A program made the position numbers and the translations under genes. From Planctomycetota bacterium (lineage in GTDB: Bacteria > Planctomycetota > Planctomycetia > Pirellulales > Thermoguttaceae): a stretch of DNA of 5,136 nt. Numbering within the stretch: position 1 is the first letter of the stretch; each line of letters begins with the position of its first letter. The stretch is taken from NCBI GenBank assembly GCA_023397045.1, contig JAEWUR010000141.1:1-5136 (forward strand), written 5' to 3'. Under the pieces are notes generated by a model. That model saw only the letters and a list, made by a program, of their open reading frames with translations, had not been told where the DNA came from and did not search any database. Positions 1-5,136 of the stretch are shown one piece after another.

Positions 1-513
1 TTCCACCAGCCCGGCCGCAATGTTCAGCGTCTGGCCAACATGCAGCTTGGCGCCGTCGCTCAGACTTCCGGCGTCGGCGGCCCATTGACAATCCGCCGTT
101 CGACCGAGCAGACCGACGCATCCAACCAAATCGGCCGCCGGTGCAACCGGGTTCGAACTATAACGGCCTGCCGGTGCCACAGGCACGCTCGGCGCGACAT
201 CGAGCGACGCCAGTCGATCGGACGCGTTTCGGTCGCGCCGCGCAACGGCTTCTTCGTCAATTTCGTCGAGCACGTCGAAGTCGGCCTGGAAGATCTCGTC
301 ATCGTTCGCATCGCCCGCCTTGCTTGCCGGCAACATCAACGGCCGGTCGCTCAACAAACCCGAGCCATTGTCGAGCTCCGCGTTGAGACTGACCAACTGA
401 ATGTCGTGGGCTAAGAAACCGACGATCAAGAGCAACGCAACGATCGTTGTTACCGTAATGCTCAGTGCCGAGTTCGGCACGAGGCGATCGACCCATTCGC
501 GCATTGTCGCCAT
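1..513 (-). CDS. FecR-domain membrane protein, partial (C-terminus beyond left edge)
   Basis: The frame is open from an ATG at 513 to the window edge, giving 171 residues and no stop. Seen: a short N-terminus (residues 1-15), one hydrophobic helix at about 17-35 (ITVTTIVALLLIVGFLA), an acidic linker at about 70-88, a Pro/Ala-rich stretch at 105-127, then 'GRTADCQWA' (138-145) and 'LSDGAKLHVGQTLNIAAG' (151-168). The last two match the start of the FecR domain as found in planctomycete FecR/LamG proteins, where it continues into an '…EGPA' motif that is cut off here. FecR-family proteins normally sense or relay signals in the periplasm, often beside an ECF sigma factor, but no sigma gene is visible. 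The expected topology is cytoplasmic N-terminus, one anchor and a periplasmic domain. The ATG at 513 is chosen because TAGGTG lies 5 nt upstream and an in-frame stop lies further up; Met4 is an alternative. The usual cytoplasmic anti-sigma-like domain before the helix is missing. Confidence 0.72.
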   Translation of the reverse strand, partial: MATMREWVDRLVPNSALSITVTTIVALLLIVGFLAHDIQLVSLNAELDNGSGLLSDRPLMLPASKAGDANDDEIFQADFDVLDEIDEEAVARRDRNASDRLASLDVAPSVPVAPAGRYSSNPVAPAADLVGCVGLLGRTADCQWAADAGSLSDGAKLHVGQTLNIAAGLVE

Positions 514-600
514 CGCAACACCTACCAATGCTGGTGAAACCACAATCTATGGATTATGAAACTACCCCCCCATGCTAACATTTCCCTACAACCAACACAA

Positions 601-620
601 GCAATTCGACACGAATTTGC
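601..620 (-). terminator. Probable terminator of the PEP-CTERM gene
   Basis: On the minus strand the stem GCAAATTCG / CGAATTGC closes a TGT loop: six perfect pairs (AATTCG/CGAATT), one bulged A, then two GC pairs. It is followed by a T-rich but interrupted tail (TTGTGTTGGTTGT). It lies 35 nt after the stop of the PEP-CTERM gene and about 90 nt before the FecR start, so it would separate the two transcription units. The tail is imperfect, so termination may be partial. Confidence 0.42.
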
Positions 621-655
621 TCGACCAACGATACACCAGAGGGGGGGCAATGATG

Positions 656-1336
656 TCAGCGTCCTGCCATCTTTCGCCGACCGAGGAAGAGCAGGGCGGC
701 GGCAACGCCAAATAGGGGGAAACTGGCGGGTTCCGGGACCGTGTAGTTCAGAATGATCTTGGGCGGTTGAAAACCGTATTGTACGTCCGAAAGCGACCAG
801 ACCTTGACCGTGTGGTCTTCGACGCGGGCCGAGAGGTCGAGGCCGACGTACCCGCTGGGAAAATACTCGTCGCGATGGTTAAAACACCAGGCGCTCATGA
901 AATCGGTCGTGTAGACGCCCAGGCCGGTAATGTCTTGGGATTGGGCGACGTTGACCAACGACTTCGATATGTCAGCGTAGGTTATTTGTCCGTCGCCGCC
1001 GTCAAAAAGATGGACGCTCAGACTGGGACTGCCCGCACTTGACGCCTCGTAGAGCCCAACGTGGAAGGAAAGAGAGCCGGAAGTGACCGTGGCGTTGTTG
1101 GGAAGCGAGGCCAGCGAATACTCCGCAAAACCTTCGTGCAACTCACCGGTGTCTTCCAGGTCGCGGTCCACCACCAGACCGCTAAAGGGTGACGGATTCG
1201 TGAGGACGTAAGGCTGGCCGTAGGCGGTGCGGCTGAGTTGCCCGTCGTCGAGTGGCGATAGGACGATCTGGCCGGCAATGGCCGACTGGGCGACGGCGAG
1301 CAAAAGAAGCGAACCGACGGTGATGGAAGTGCGCAT
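656..1336 (-). CDS. PEP-CTERM sorting-domain protein with DNRLRE-like domain
   Basis: This 226-aa protein is exported and probably processed by an exosortase (EpsH/XrtA type). Seen: a signal peptide at residues 1-21 (MRTSITVGSLLLLAVAQSAIA, cleavage AIA|GQ); a beta-rich central region at about 25-198; and a classic C-terminal tripartite signal with Val-Pro-Glu-Pro at 200-203, a hydrophobic helix at about 206-219 and a basic tail 'RRKMAGR' ending the chain. The middle region has 'GFAEYSLASLPNNATVTSGS' (69-88) and 'PPKIILNYT' (191-199), which resemble DNRLRE-type domains found in surface proteins. That family call is by eye. The frame can extend to a TTG at 1387, but the ATG at 1336 is preferred because GAGGA lies 7 nt upstream and the signal peptide begins there. 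The exosortase gene is not in the window. The role in the envelope or exopolysaccharide matrix is inferred from the sorting signal, and the ligand is unknown. Confidence 0.88.
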   Translation of the reverse strand: MRTSITVGSLLLLAVAQSAIAGQIVLSPLDDGQLSRTAYGQPYVLTNPSPFSGLVVDRDLEDTGELHEGFAEYSLASLPNNATVTSGSLSFHVGLYEASSAGSPSLSVHLFDGGDGQITYADISKSLVNVAQSQDITGLGVYTTDFMSAWCFNHRDEYFPSGYVGLDLSARVEDHTVKVWSLSDVQYGFQPPKIILNYTVPEPASFPLFGVAAALLFLGRRKMAGR

Positions 1337-1573
1337 CTTAGATTCCTCGTTTGTGGTTGGGGTTAAGGCGATGTTACTATTTCTCAAACAGCGAGTCCCT
1401 TAGAAAAATCGAACATAGCCGATGCCCCAAAATACGCTCCTCAGGACCGGTTGTTTCCAAGCAAAATACGTACCGACTATAGCAACTCGCACCTCCTTCG
1501 TCAACGCACCAAACCATCCCGCAAGGGGGTACTGCAACTGAGTTTCTTGTAGTGTGCGACGCGACGGGGGGGC
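1337..1573. other. Divergent intergenic region, upstream part
   Basis: No convincing gene was found here. It lies between the divergent PEP-CTERM gene (minus) and the Cys-rich gene (plus), within a gap of 338 bp (1337-1674). I could not find a clear sigma70-like promoter for the minus-strand gene. A G7 run at 1566-1572 sits just before the plus-strand -35 box. A minus-strand open frame at 1400-1582 starts with TTG, has no recognisable domain and runs into the plus-strand promoter, so it is not called. Confidence 0.6.
1344..1348 (-). promoter_or_regulatory. Ribosome binding site that fixes the PEP-CTERM start
   Basis: GAGGA on the minus strand lies 7 nt before the ATG at 1336. It decides between this start and the upstream in-frame TTG at 1387, which would add 17 polar residues before the signal peptide. 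Confidence 0.7.
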
Positions 1574-1602
1574 TTGCACCAATCGTTCGTGCTGTCTATA
1601 TT
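1574..1602 (+). promoter_or_regulatory. Sigma70-type promoter for the Cys-rich small protein
   Basis: TTGCAC (1574-1579) and TATATT (1597-1602) are spaced by exactly 17 nt. This predicts a transcript start near 1609 and a leader of about 66 nt. The leader has two short stems, AAGG/CCTT at about 1633-1649 and CCGT/ACGG at 1651-1665; the second touches the ribosome binding site. The match to the consensus is seen; activity is inferred. Confidence 0.5.
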
Positions 1603-1663
1603 AACAACCGGCAGGTGCGATGTCAGCAAAGTAAGGCATTAACCCTTGCCCCGTCTTGGAAAC

Positions 1664-1667
1664 GGAG
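1664..1667 (+). promoter_or_regulatory. Ribosome binding site that fixes the start at 1675
   Basis: GGAG lies 7 nt before the ATG at 1675. It argues against the upstream in-frame GTG at 1552, which lies upstream of the predicted promoter and so would not be on its transcript. Confidence 0.65.
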
Positions 1668-1674
1668 AAACAGC

Positions 1675-1953
1675 ATGGGCCAAAAGAAGACTGCTCCGTT
1701 ATCAACGTCCAAGGCGACGAATTCAGTAAAAAGGAAGATCGCGGTCTCGAAAGCCAAGGTGAAAAGGGCCGTCTCGCAAGTGAGCGGTAGACAGCCGCAA
1801 ACCGCCATCAAGGGGTGTGGTCGCTGGGTCGGCAACTGCGGTGGCGACCATGACCGCTCAACCATCATCCTAACCTGTGACTGTCAATGCGGCCGTTCGT
1901 TTAAGAGGTCTTGCAGCAAAAAAGGGTGCTCAGGCGTGGACTTCTACTGCTAG
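1675..1953 (+). CDS. Small lysine-rich, cysteine-rich protein of unknown function
   Basis: I do not recognise this 92-aa protein. It has two clear halves. Residues 1-47 hold 12 Lys/Arg and not one Asp or Glu, with a Lys/Ala/Val pattern (KIAVSKAKVKRAV, 21-33) like histone-H1-type tails. Residues 48-92 hold eight Cys, at 48, 55, 68, 70, 72, 80, 85 and 92, including a 'CDCQC' cluster and a C-terminal Cys. No signal peptide or membrane segment is present, so a cytoplasmic zinc- or nucleic-acid-binding protein is a reasonable guess. A disulfide-rich cationic peptide is an alternative. The start is supported by GGAG 7 nt upstream and a good promoter at 1574-1602. The next gene, 127 bp downstream on the same strand, is also a small Cys-rich protein. 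The distribution of Lys and Cys argues that the frame is real, but function is unknown. Confidence 0.68.
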   Translation: MGQKKTAPLSTSKATNSVKRKIAVSKAKVKRAVSQVSGRQPQTAIKGCGRWVGNCGGDHDRSTIILTCDCQCGRSFKRSCSKKGCSGVDFYC

Positions 1954-2067
1954 AGGGAAGAGGTAAAGCCACTGATTGTCGGGCTGCACGAGTTCCAGAA
2001 AATTGGTGATGTTCGCTTTTTCCATTGCGGTGCGGACCGGTGCCGTAACAGTTGTCCCCATTCTTAC

Positions 2068-2073
2068 GGGAGG
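2068..2073 (+). promoter_or_regulatory. Strong ribosome binding site for the DnaJ-type zinc protein
   Basis: GGGAGG lies 7 nt before the ATG at 2081. It supports the plus-strand reading of this locus against the open minus-strand frame that covers the same DNA. No clear promoter is seen in 1954-2067, so readthrough from the gene at 1675 is possible. Confidence 0.7.
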
Positions 2074-2080
2074 ATAGATC

Positions 2081-2302
2081 ATGCCAGCAGGACGTAGCAA
2101 TGATGTTCGCAACGAGAAAGCCACCTGCCGCACATGTGGCGGCAGGAAAACTATCGTCGTACAGGTGAAGAAAACCTGTCCGACGTGTGATGGGTCGGGC
2201 AAAGTCCTTGGAGATACGTGTCAGACCTGTCACGGTGATAAGACGATCACCGTACCAGAAGAAAGAACTTGCCCAACGTGCCGCGGAACGGGAAATGCGT
2301 AG
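2081..2302 (+). CDS. Stand-alone DnaJ-type (CXXCXGXG) zinc-finger protein
   Basis: This 73-aa protein consists almost entirely of a cysteine-rich zinc domain like that of DnaJ/Hsp40, with no J domain and no substrate-binding domain. Four CXXC pairs are seen: C16/C19, C33/C36, C47/C50 and C64/C67. The second and fourth are canonical (CPTCDGSG, CPTCRGTG); the first and third end in Lys (CRTCGGRK, CQTCHGDK). Residues 15-42 and 46-73 are copies of one another, with about 16 of 28 positions identical, so the protein is a tandem duplication. Spacing between pairs is 17, 14 and 17, unlike the 17, 22 and 14 of E. coli DnaJ, so the zinc sites may form within each repeat instead of across the domain. 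Small proteins of this class are known as chaperone-like or protein-binding factors (for example BSD2 and anti-TRAP); the role here is unknown. The start is set by GGGAGG. Confidence 0.82.
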   Translation: MPAGRSNDVRNEKATCRTCGGRKTIVVQVKKTCPTCDGSGKVLGDTCQTCHGDKTITVPEERTCPTCRGTGNA

Positions 2303-2329
2303 AGGGCACCGAGTCCAGTTCCGGGGGGG

Positions 2330-2403
2330 GGCCAGTTCCAGATACACAATACTTGATTAATCACGGAGTGACGTGAAATGAGTATTGTGTCCCGGGAATT
2401 GCC
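2330..2403. repeat. Imperfect palindromic element, REP/RAYT-like
   Basis: The core is a perfect 10-bp inverted repeat, ACACAATACT (2344-2353) and AGTATTGTGT (2381-2390), separated by 27 nt. The arms extend outward imperfectly: GGCCAGTTCC on the left (2330-2339) and GGGAATTGCC on the right (2394-2403). The loop itself contains the palindrome TGATTAATCA (2354-2363 region) and a CACG/CGTG pair. The right-arm sequence AGTATTGTGTCCCGGGAATT resembles end sequences that I associate with REP-associated tyrosine transposases (Y1, DUF1568) in several phyla. That link is from memory and not tested. No transposase is present, so if real this is a non-autonomous copy. It could also act as a transcript-end structure after the zinc-protein gene, although there is no T-tract. 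Confidence 0.55.
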
Positions 2404-2434
2404 TTGTGTCCCGGGAATTGCCGGCGGGAATTGC
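2385..2434. repeat. Tandem 19-bp repeat, two full copies and one partial
   Basis: TTGTGTCCCGGGAATTGCC occurs twice, head to tail, at 2385-2403 and 2404-2422. A truncated copy, CGGGAATTGC, follows at 2425-2434. The first copy is part of the right arm of the palindrome, so the array looks like a local duplication of that arm. Confidence 0.9.
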
Positions 2435-2471
2435 GTTGCTGCTATACACTGTACGCTGGGGATGTTGGCTG

Positions 2472-2477
2472 TATAAT
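2472..2477 (+). promoter_or_regulatory. Perfect -10 box, likely peroxiredoxin promoter
   Basis: TATAAT matches the sigma70 consensus fully. The -35 position (about 2449-2454, CTGTAC) is a poor match, which fits a promoter needing an activator. A 9-bp inverted sequence, TACACTGTA (2445-2453), overlaps that position and could be an operator. The predicted transcript start is near 2484, leaving a leader of about 160 nt. Confidence 0.38.
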
Positions 2478-2644
2478 GGTGACCGTAAGAAATCTAGCTC
2501 ATGTCCAGTAATGGAAGCGATCGTCTTAAAAACAGGGTAGCAGCGTTGCCAACCAGGTCTGCTTCCTCAACACCTAAGCCCCGCCCTCGTTGGTCGGTGG
2601 TCTTTGCGAACGAATTTTGACATTAGTTGATATAGGAGAATCCG

Positions 2645-3322
2645 ATGGAAGATCAAGGTAGAAAAACCATGCCGCTTCTTGGGGACAAGTTCCCTGAAAT
2701 GATGGTCAAGACCACGCGTGGAGTAAAGCAGCTACCTGGTGACTATAAGGGCCAATGGTTCATATTGTTCAGTCACCCGGCTGACTTTACGCCCGTATGC
2801 ACCACCGAATTCGTGGCCTTTCAGAAACGTTACGGCAAATTTAAGGCACTGGGCTGCGAGCTTATCGGTCTGAGCGTAGATCAAGTCTTTGCGCACATCA
2901 AATGGGAGGAATGGATCAAGGACAACATCGGGGTTGAAATTGAATTCCCCATTATCGCCGACGACGGAAAGGTTGCGTCGACGCTGGGGATTATTCATCC
3001 CGGCAAGGGCAGCAACACCGTGCGAGCGGTATTCGTTGTGGACGCCGAGGGCACCATACGTATTATCCTGTATTACCCCCAGGAGTTGGGACGCAATATG
3101 GACGAGATCCTCCGCGCGGTCAAAGCCATGCAGGTCTCCGACAAGCACGGGGTAGCCATGCCCGCTCAGTGGCCGGATAGCGAAGTGGTGGGCAAAAACC
3201 ACGTGATTATCCCGCCAGCAAGCAGCGTGGACGACGCGAAGCAGCGCCTGGCCGACTCCAAAGCAGGAAAGTTCGAGTGCCTTGACTGGTGGCTTTGCCA
3301 CAAGGAGCTAAAGGACGTTTGA
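2645..3322 (+). CDS. Peroxiredoxin, archaeal-type Prx6 (2-Cys, CX5C tail)
   Basis: This 225-aa thiol peroxidase reduces hydrogen peroxide and organic hydroperoxides in the cytoplasm. Seen: the active-site motif [11 protein letters not shown] with P45, T49 and the peroxidatic Cys52; the conserved Arg127 in [10 protein letters not shown]; '[13 protein letters not shown]' (75-87), typical of the Prx6 group; '[10 protein letters not shown]' (118-127); and a C-terminal arm with C212 and C218 (CLDWWLC). A CX5C pair in that arm is characteristic of archaeal Prx6 enzymes such as the Aeropyrum pernix thiol peroxidase, where one of these Cys resolves the oxidised Cys52. Length is close to the family norm. 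The start at 2645 is chosen for AGGAGA 5 nt upstream; Met9 ([11 protein letters not shown]) is the usual family start and remains possible. No dedicated reductase gene is adjacent. The gene is convergent with the TonB receptor. Confidence 0.95.
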   Translation: MEDQGRKTMPLLGDKFPEMMVKTTRGVKQLPGDYKGQWFILFSHPADFTPVCTTEFVAFQKRYGKFKALGCELIGLSVDQVFAHIKWEEWIKDNIGVEIEFPIIADDGKVASTLGIIHPGKGSNTVRAVFVVDAEGTIRIILYYPQELGRNMDEILRAVKAMQVSDKHGVAMPAQWPDSEVVGKNHVIIPPASSVDDAKQRLADSKAGKFECLDWWLCHKELKDV

Positions 3323-3339
3323 CGTCGTGCCTTGACGTT

Positions 3340-3357
3340 GGTGGGGGAGTTCCCGCC
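3340..3357 (+). terminator. Weak hairpin after the peroxiredoxin gene
   Basis: GGTGGG (3340-3345) pairs with CCCGCC (3352-3357), including one G-T wobble, around a 6-nt loop, 18 nt after the stop. No T-tract follows, so it is at best an inefficient terminator. Confidence 0.25.
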
Positions 3358-3378
3358 GTATACGGTCTCTTATTGACG

Positions 3379-3393
3379 TCAGCGCGTCGCTGA
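3379..3393 (-). terminator. Weak hairpin after the TonB receptor gene
   Basis: TCAGCG (3379-3384) and CGCTGA (3388-3393) form a perfect 6-bp stem with a 3-nt loop, about 12 nt beyond the receptor stop. It lacks a T-tract in either direction. It could mark the end of the minus-strand transcript between the two convergent genes. Confidence 0.3.
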
Positions 3394-3404
3394 ACCTCAA
3401 GAAC

Positions 3405-5136
3405 TCATCGTCGCCATGTCACGGTGCCATAGACGCCGCGAGGCACTTCCGTAACGGCATAGCCCGGGAATTCGTAGAACGGGCCGTATTCCCAATGGTA
3501 GGTTTGCAACAGGTTCTGCCCCACCACCGCCAATTCCAATTGCTTGCGCGGACGCCACGCCAGCCGCATGTCCATTGTCGTATAGGCGGGCACGTCGAGC
3601 GAAACGAGACAATCGACGTAGCGAAGCATCAGGTCGAAGTCGAGATCTTCGCGGAGATTCCACGATGAACGCAGGCCGACCTGGTGTTTCGGGCTGTTGG
3701 TGTTTTCGCCGACCAGACTGTTGCCATACTCAAACACCCGGAGAAACGTGTACTGCGCAGACACCCTCCAACGTTCCGAAACGGCGTAGTTCGTCGCCAA
3801 CTCGGCGCCATACGAATCGGCGAAAGCCTCATTGGCGAATTGCGTGATGACCATCGGGCCCGGCGACGGCTGGAATCCAATCACATTGCTCGAAGAAAGA
3901 CGGTCATACACATTGTAAAAAGTCGCAATATCGTAAGAAAACTGTTCGGACGGCTGTGCCCGGTATCCTAATTCGTAGGCAAAAACCGTCCCCGAAACAT
4001 AACCTGGGTTGCCAAGCACGCGAACGAAACTGGGCGTCGTCGTCGCGGTCGTGGCAAAAAGACTCCGCTCAAAAAGGGCCGGTGTGCGAACGGCGCGGGA
4101 TACCGCGCCCCAGAACGTGTGCTTGTGGTCCGGCGTCCAGAGCAATCGAATGTTCGGTTCGTACTCGACACCCGTATAGCCGTTCTGTTCGAGCTTGCAG
4201 CCGATGATCAATTTTACCAAGTCGGGGTTGAGCCATATCTCGTCCTGGACGAACTGATTGGCAACGAACGTGTTCTGCACCGACGGCTGGATGCTGGCCG
4301 TGAAAGGATCGGCGCTGGGGCAGTCCTCATTGATGTACCGGTAGCCGCCCCCGCAAGTGATCTGGTGGCGATCTCCCATGGGAAACCGGTATTGGAATTC
4401 CACGTCGAACGTCTGCACGATCTCCGAGTTGAGAATCGTATCCCGAGCGAACTGATCGAAATACGTTTGCAGCGTCCAATCCGAGGCATCGTCATAGGTG
4501 CGGGTCAACCGTGCCAACACGTTTTCGCCCGAGTTGTGAATCGCTCCGTCTCGAACCGTGTAATAGGGCGGCGTAAATGACGAGAAGCCCGCCGACATCC
4601 CGTCGGTTCCAACGTAGTGGTCGCCCTGCACCGTCAAGTTGTAGTCCTTCGCGCGATCCAAGTCGAAGTCGGTCCGGAACCCGATGCGGCCCTGATTCCA
4701 GCCGTCCACCGCCGGCTGGGTCGGATCGTAATACGGACTGCGGTCGAAATACTTGCCATAAATGCGATAGCAACCGCTCTCGCCGATTTGACCGCCGTAG
4801 CGAACGCCTTCCATCGACCGCTCGACCGTGCCGCCGCCGGCAACGACGTAGGCCCCTTGCGTATCCTGCGACTTCTTCGTGATGATGTTGATCACGCCGT
4901 TCACGGCGTTCGCGCCCCAGAGCGTTCCCCCCGGGCCGCGAATCACCTCGATGCGATCTACGTCTTCCAACAAAACGTCCTGCACGTCCCAATACACGCC
5001 CGACGACACGGGCGTGTACACCGACCGCCCATCGATCAACACGAGCAACTGCCTGGCGTAGATGCCGTTGAAACCGCGAGAACTGATCGCCCACGTGTTC
5101 GAATTGATCTGCGCCACGTCCAAGCCCGGCGACATC
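3405..5136 (-). CDS. TonB-dependent outer-membrane receptor, partial (N-terminus beyond right edge)
   Basis: The frame has 577 codons to a TGA at 3405-3407 and continues past the right edge. The Met at 5135 lies inside the plug domain and is not the true start. Counting from it, the plug is residues 1 to about 90, with 'LVLIDGRSVYTP' (31-42) and 'RIEVIRGPGGTLWGANA' (61-77) followed by 'NGVINIITK' (79-87). These are hallmark plug motifs. The rest is a 22-strand-type barrel with alternating aromatic strands, including 'AVSRAVRTPALFERSLF', typical of the receptor barrel, and a final strand near the C-terminus. Receptors of this family import siderophore-bound iron, cobalamin, sugars or other large nutrients using TonB-ExbB-ExbD energy. 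The substrate cannot be told here. The signal peptide, any N-terminal extension and the TonB box are missing. Its final residues are 'YGTVTWRR', ending in Arg instead of the usual aromatic residue. Confidence 0.93.
   Translation of the reverse strand, partial: MSPGLDVAQINSNTWAISSRGFNGIYARQLLVLIDGRSVYTPVSSGVYWDVQDVLLEDVDRIEVIRGPGGTLWGANAVNGVINIITKKSQDTQGAYVVAGGGTVERSMEGVRYGGQIGESGCYRIYGKYFDRSPYYDPTQPAVDGWNQGRIGFRTDFDLDRAKDYNLTVQGDHYVGTDGMSAGFSSFTPPYYTVRDGAIHNSGENVLARLTRTYDDASDWTLQTYFDQFARDTILNSEIVQTFDVEFQYRFPMGDRHQITCGGGYRYINEDCPSADPFTASIQPSVQNTFVANQFVQDEIWLNPDLVKLIIGCKLEQNGYTGVEYEPNIRLLWTPDHKHTFWGAVSRAVRTPALFERSLFATTATTTPSFVRVLGNPGYVSGTVFAYELGYRAQPSEQFSYDIATFYNVYDRLSSSNVIGFQPSPGPMVITQFANEAFADSYGAELATNYAVSERWRVSAQYTFLRVFEYGNSLVGENTNSPKHQVGLRSSWNLREDLDFDLMLRYVDCLVSLDVPAYTTMDMRLAWRPRKQLELAVVGQNLLQTYHWEYGPFYEFPGYAVTEVPRGVYGTVTWRR

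Larger units (their letters stand above)
2303..2644. other. 342-bp non-coding region with repeat element and peroxiredoxin leader
   Basis: No gene is called here. From left to right it holds a CCAGTTCC direct repeat around a G9 run (2315-2339), a large imperfect palindrome (2330-2403), a tandem 19-bp repeat (2385-2422) with a partial third copy (2425-2434), a likely -10 box (2472-2477) and about 160 nt of leader before the peroxiredoxin start. A 32-codon frame at 2378-2476 is made of the repeats and is not considered a gene. Confidence 0.7.

Noticed and set aside
1400..1582. 60-aa minus-strand frame in the divergent gap
   Set aside because: It has a TTG start, no ribosome binding site and no known domain, and it overlaps the plus-strand promoter.
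1675..1953. Cys-rich protein as a RiPP precursor
   Set aside because: The putative leader is strongly basic with no acidic residues, and no modification or export gene is nearby; kept only as a weak alternative.
1930..2202. Minus-strand open frame overlapping the zinc-protein gene, with a protein-like tail
   Set aside because: It starts with TTG, or with an ATG at 2082 that has no ribosome binding site, and lies antisense to the zinc protein, which has GGGAGG and clear CXXC repeats. No family was recognised.
2385..2434. Tandem repeats as a CRISPR array
   Set aside because: The copies are head to tail without spacers, only two are complete, and no cas gene is present.
2378..2476. 32-codon plus-strand frame beginning in the palindrome
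   Set aside because: Its codons are mainly the tandem repeat units and it ends in the probable -10 box; GGAG is upstream but the frame looks accidental.
2617..2622. TTGACA as a -35 box close to the peroxiredoxin start
   Set aside because: No -10 box fits at 16-18 nt; the position would fall at the start codon.
2732..3301. 189-aa frame antisense to the peroxiredoxin
   Set aside because: It is a shadow of the peroxiredoxin gene, which has full active-site conservation.
4119..4580. 153-aa plus-strand frame inside the TonB receptor gene
   Set aside because: It is antisense to a well-conserved barrel region and has no recognisable domain.

Overview
The window looks like chromosomal DNA from a planctomycete, probably of the Pirellulales type. 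This rests on three things: a PEP-CTERM protein (exosortase-sorted), a FecR-like periplasmic protein whose 'GRTADCQWA…' motif is typical of planctomycete FecR/LamG proteins, and a TonB-dependent receptor, which implies an outer membrane. The lineage is an inference; there is no rRNA or marker gene to prove it.

Layout. Positions 1-513 (minus) hold the N-terminal part of a membrane-anchored FecR-domain protein that runs off the left edge. A short spacer with a likely terminator (601-620) follows. Positions 656-1336 (minus) encode a secreted PEP-CTERM protein with a signal peptide and a DNRLRE-like beta-sandwich. The gap 1337-1674 carries a good sigma70-type promoter (1574-1602) that drives the plus strand. 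Three plus-strand genes follow: a 92-aa lysine-rich, cysteine-rich protein of unknown function (1675-1953), a 73-aa stand-alone DnaJ-type zinc-finger protein built from two tandem repeats (2081-2302), and an archaeal-type Prx6 peroxiredoxin with a CX5C tail (2645-3322). Between the last two lies a 342-bp non-coding stretch with a palindromic REP/RAYT-like element, tandem 19-bp repeats, a G9 run and a probable promoter. Convergent to the peroxiredoxin, 3405-5136 (minus) encodes most of a TonB-dependent outer-membrane receptor, cut at its N-terminus by the right edge.

How the genes may work together. The two edge genes and the PEP-CTERM gene are cell-envelope genes. The central plus-strand block is different: all three products are thiol or zinc proteins, two of them very small. 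A redox or zinc-stress role is possible, but the genes have separate leaders and no shared operon is proven. No complete defence system, CRISPR array, tRNA or rRNA was seen. The most unusual items are the 92-aa Cys-rich protein, the internally duplicated zinc protein and the palindromic repeat element between the last two plus-strand genes.
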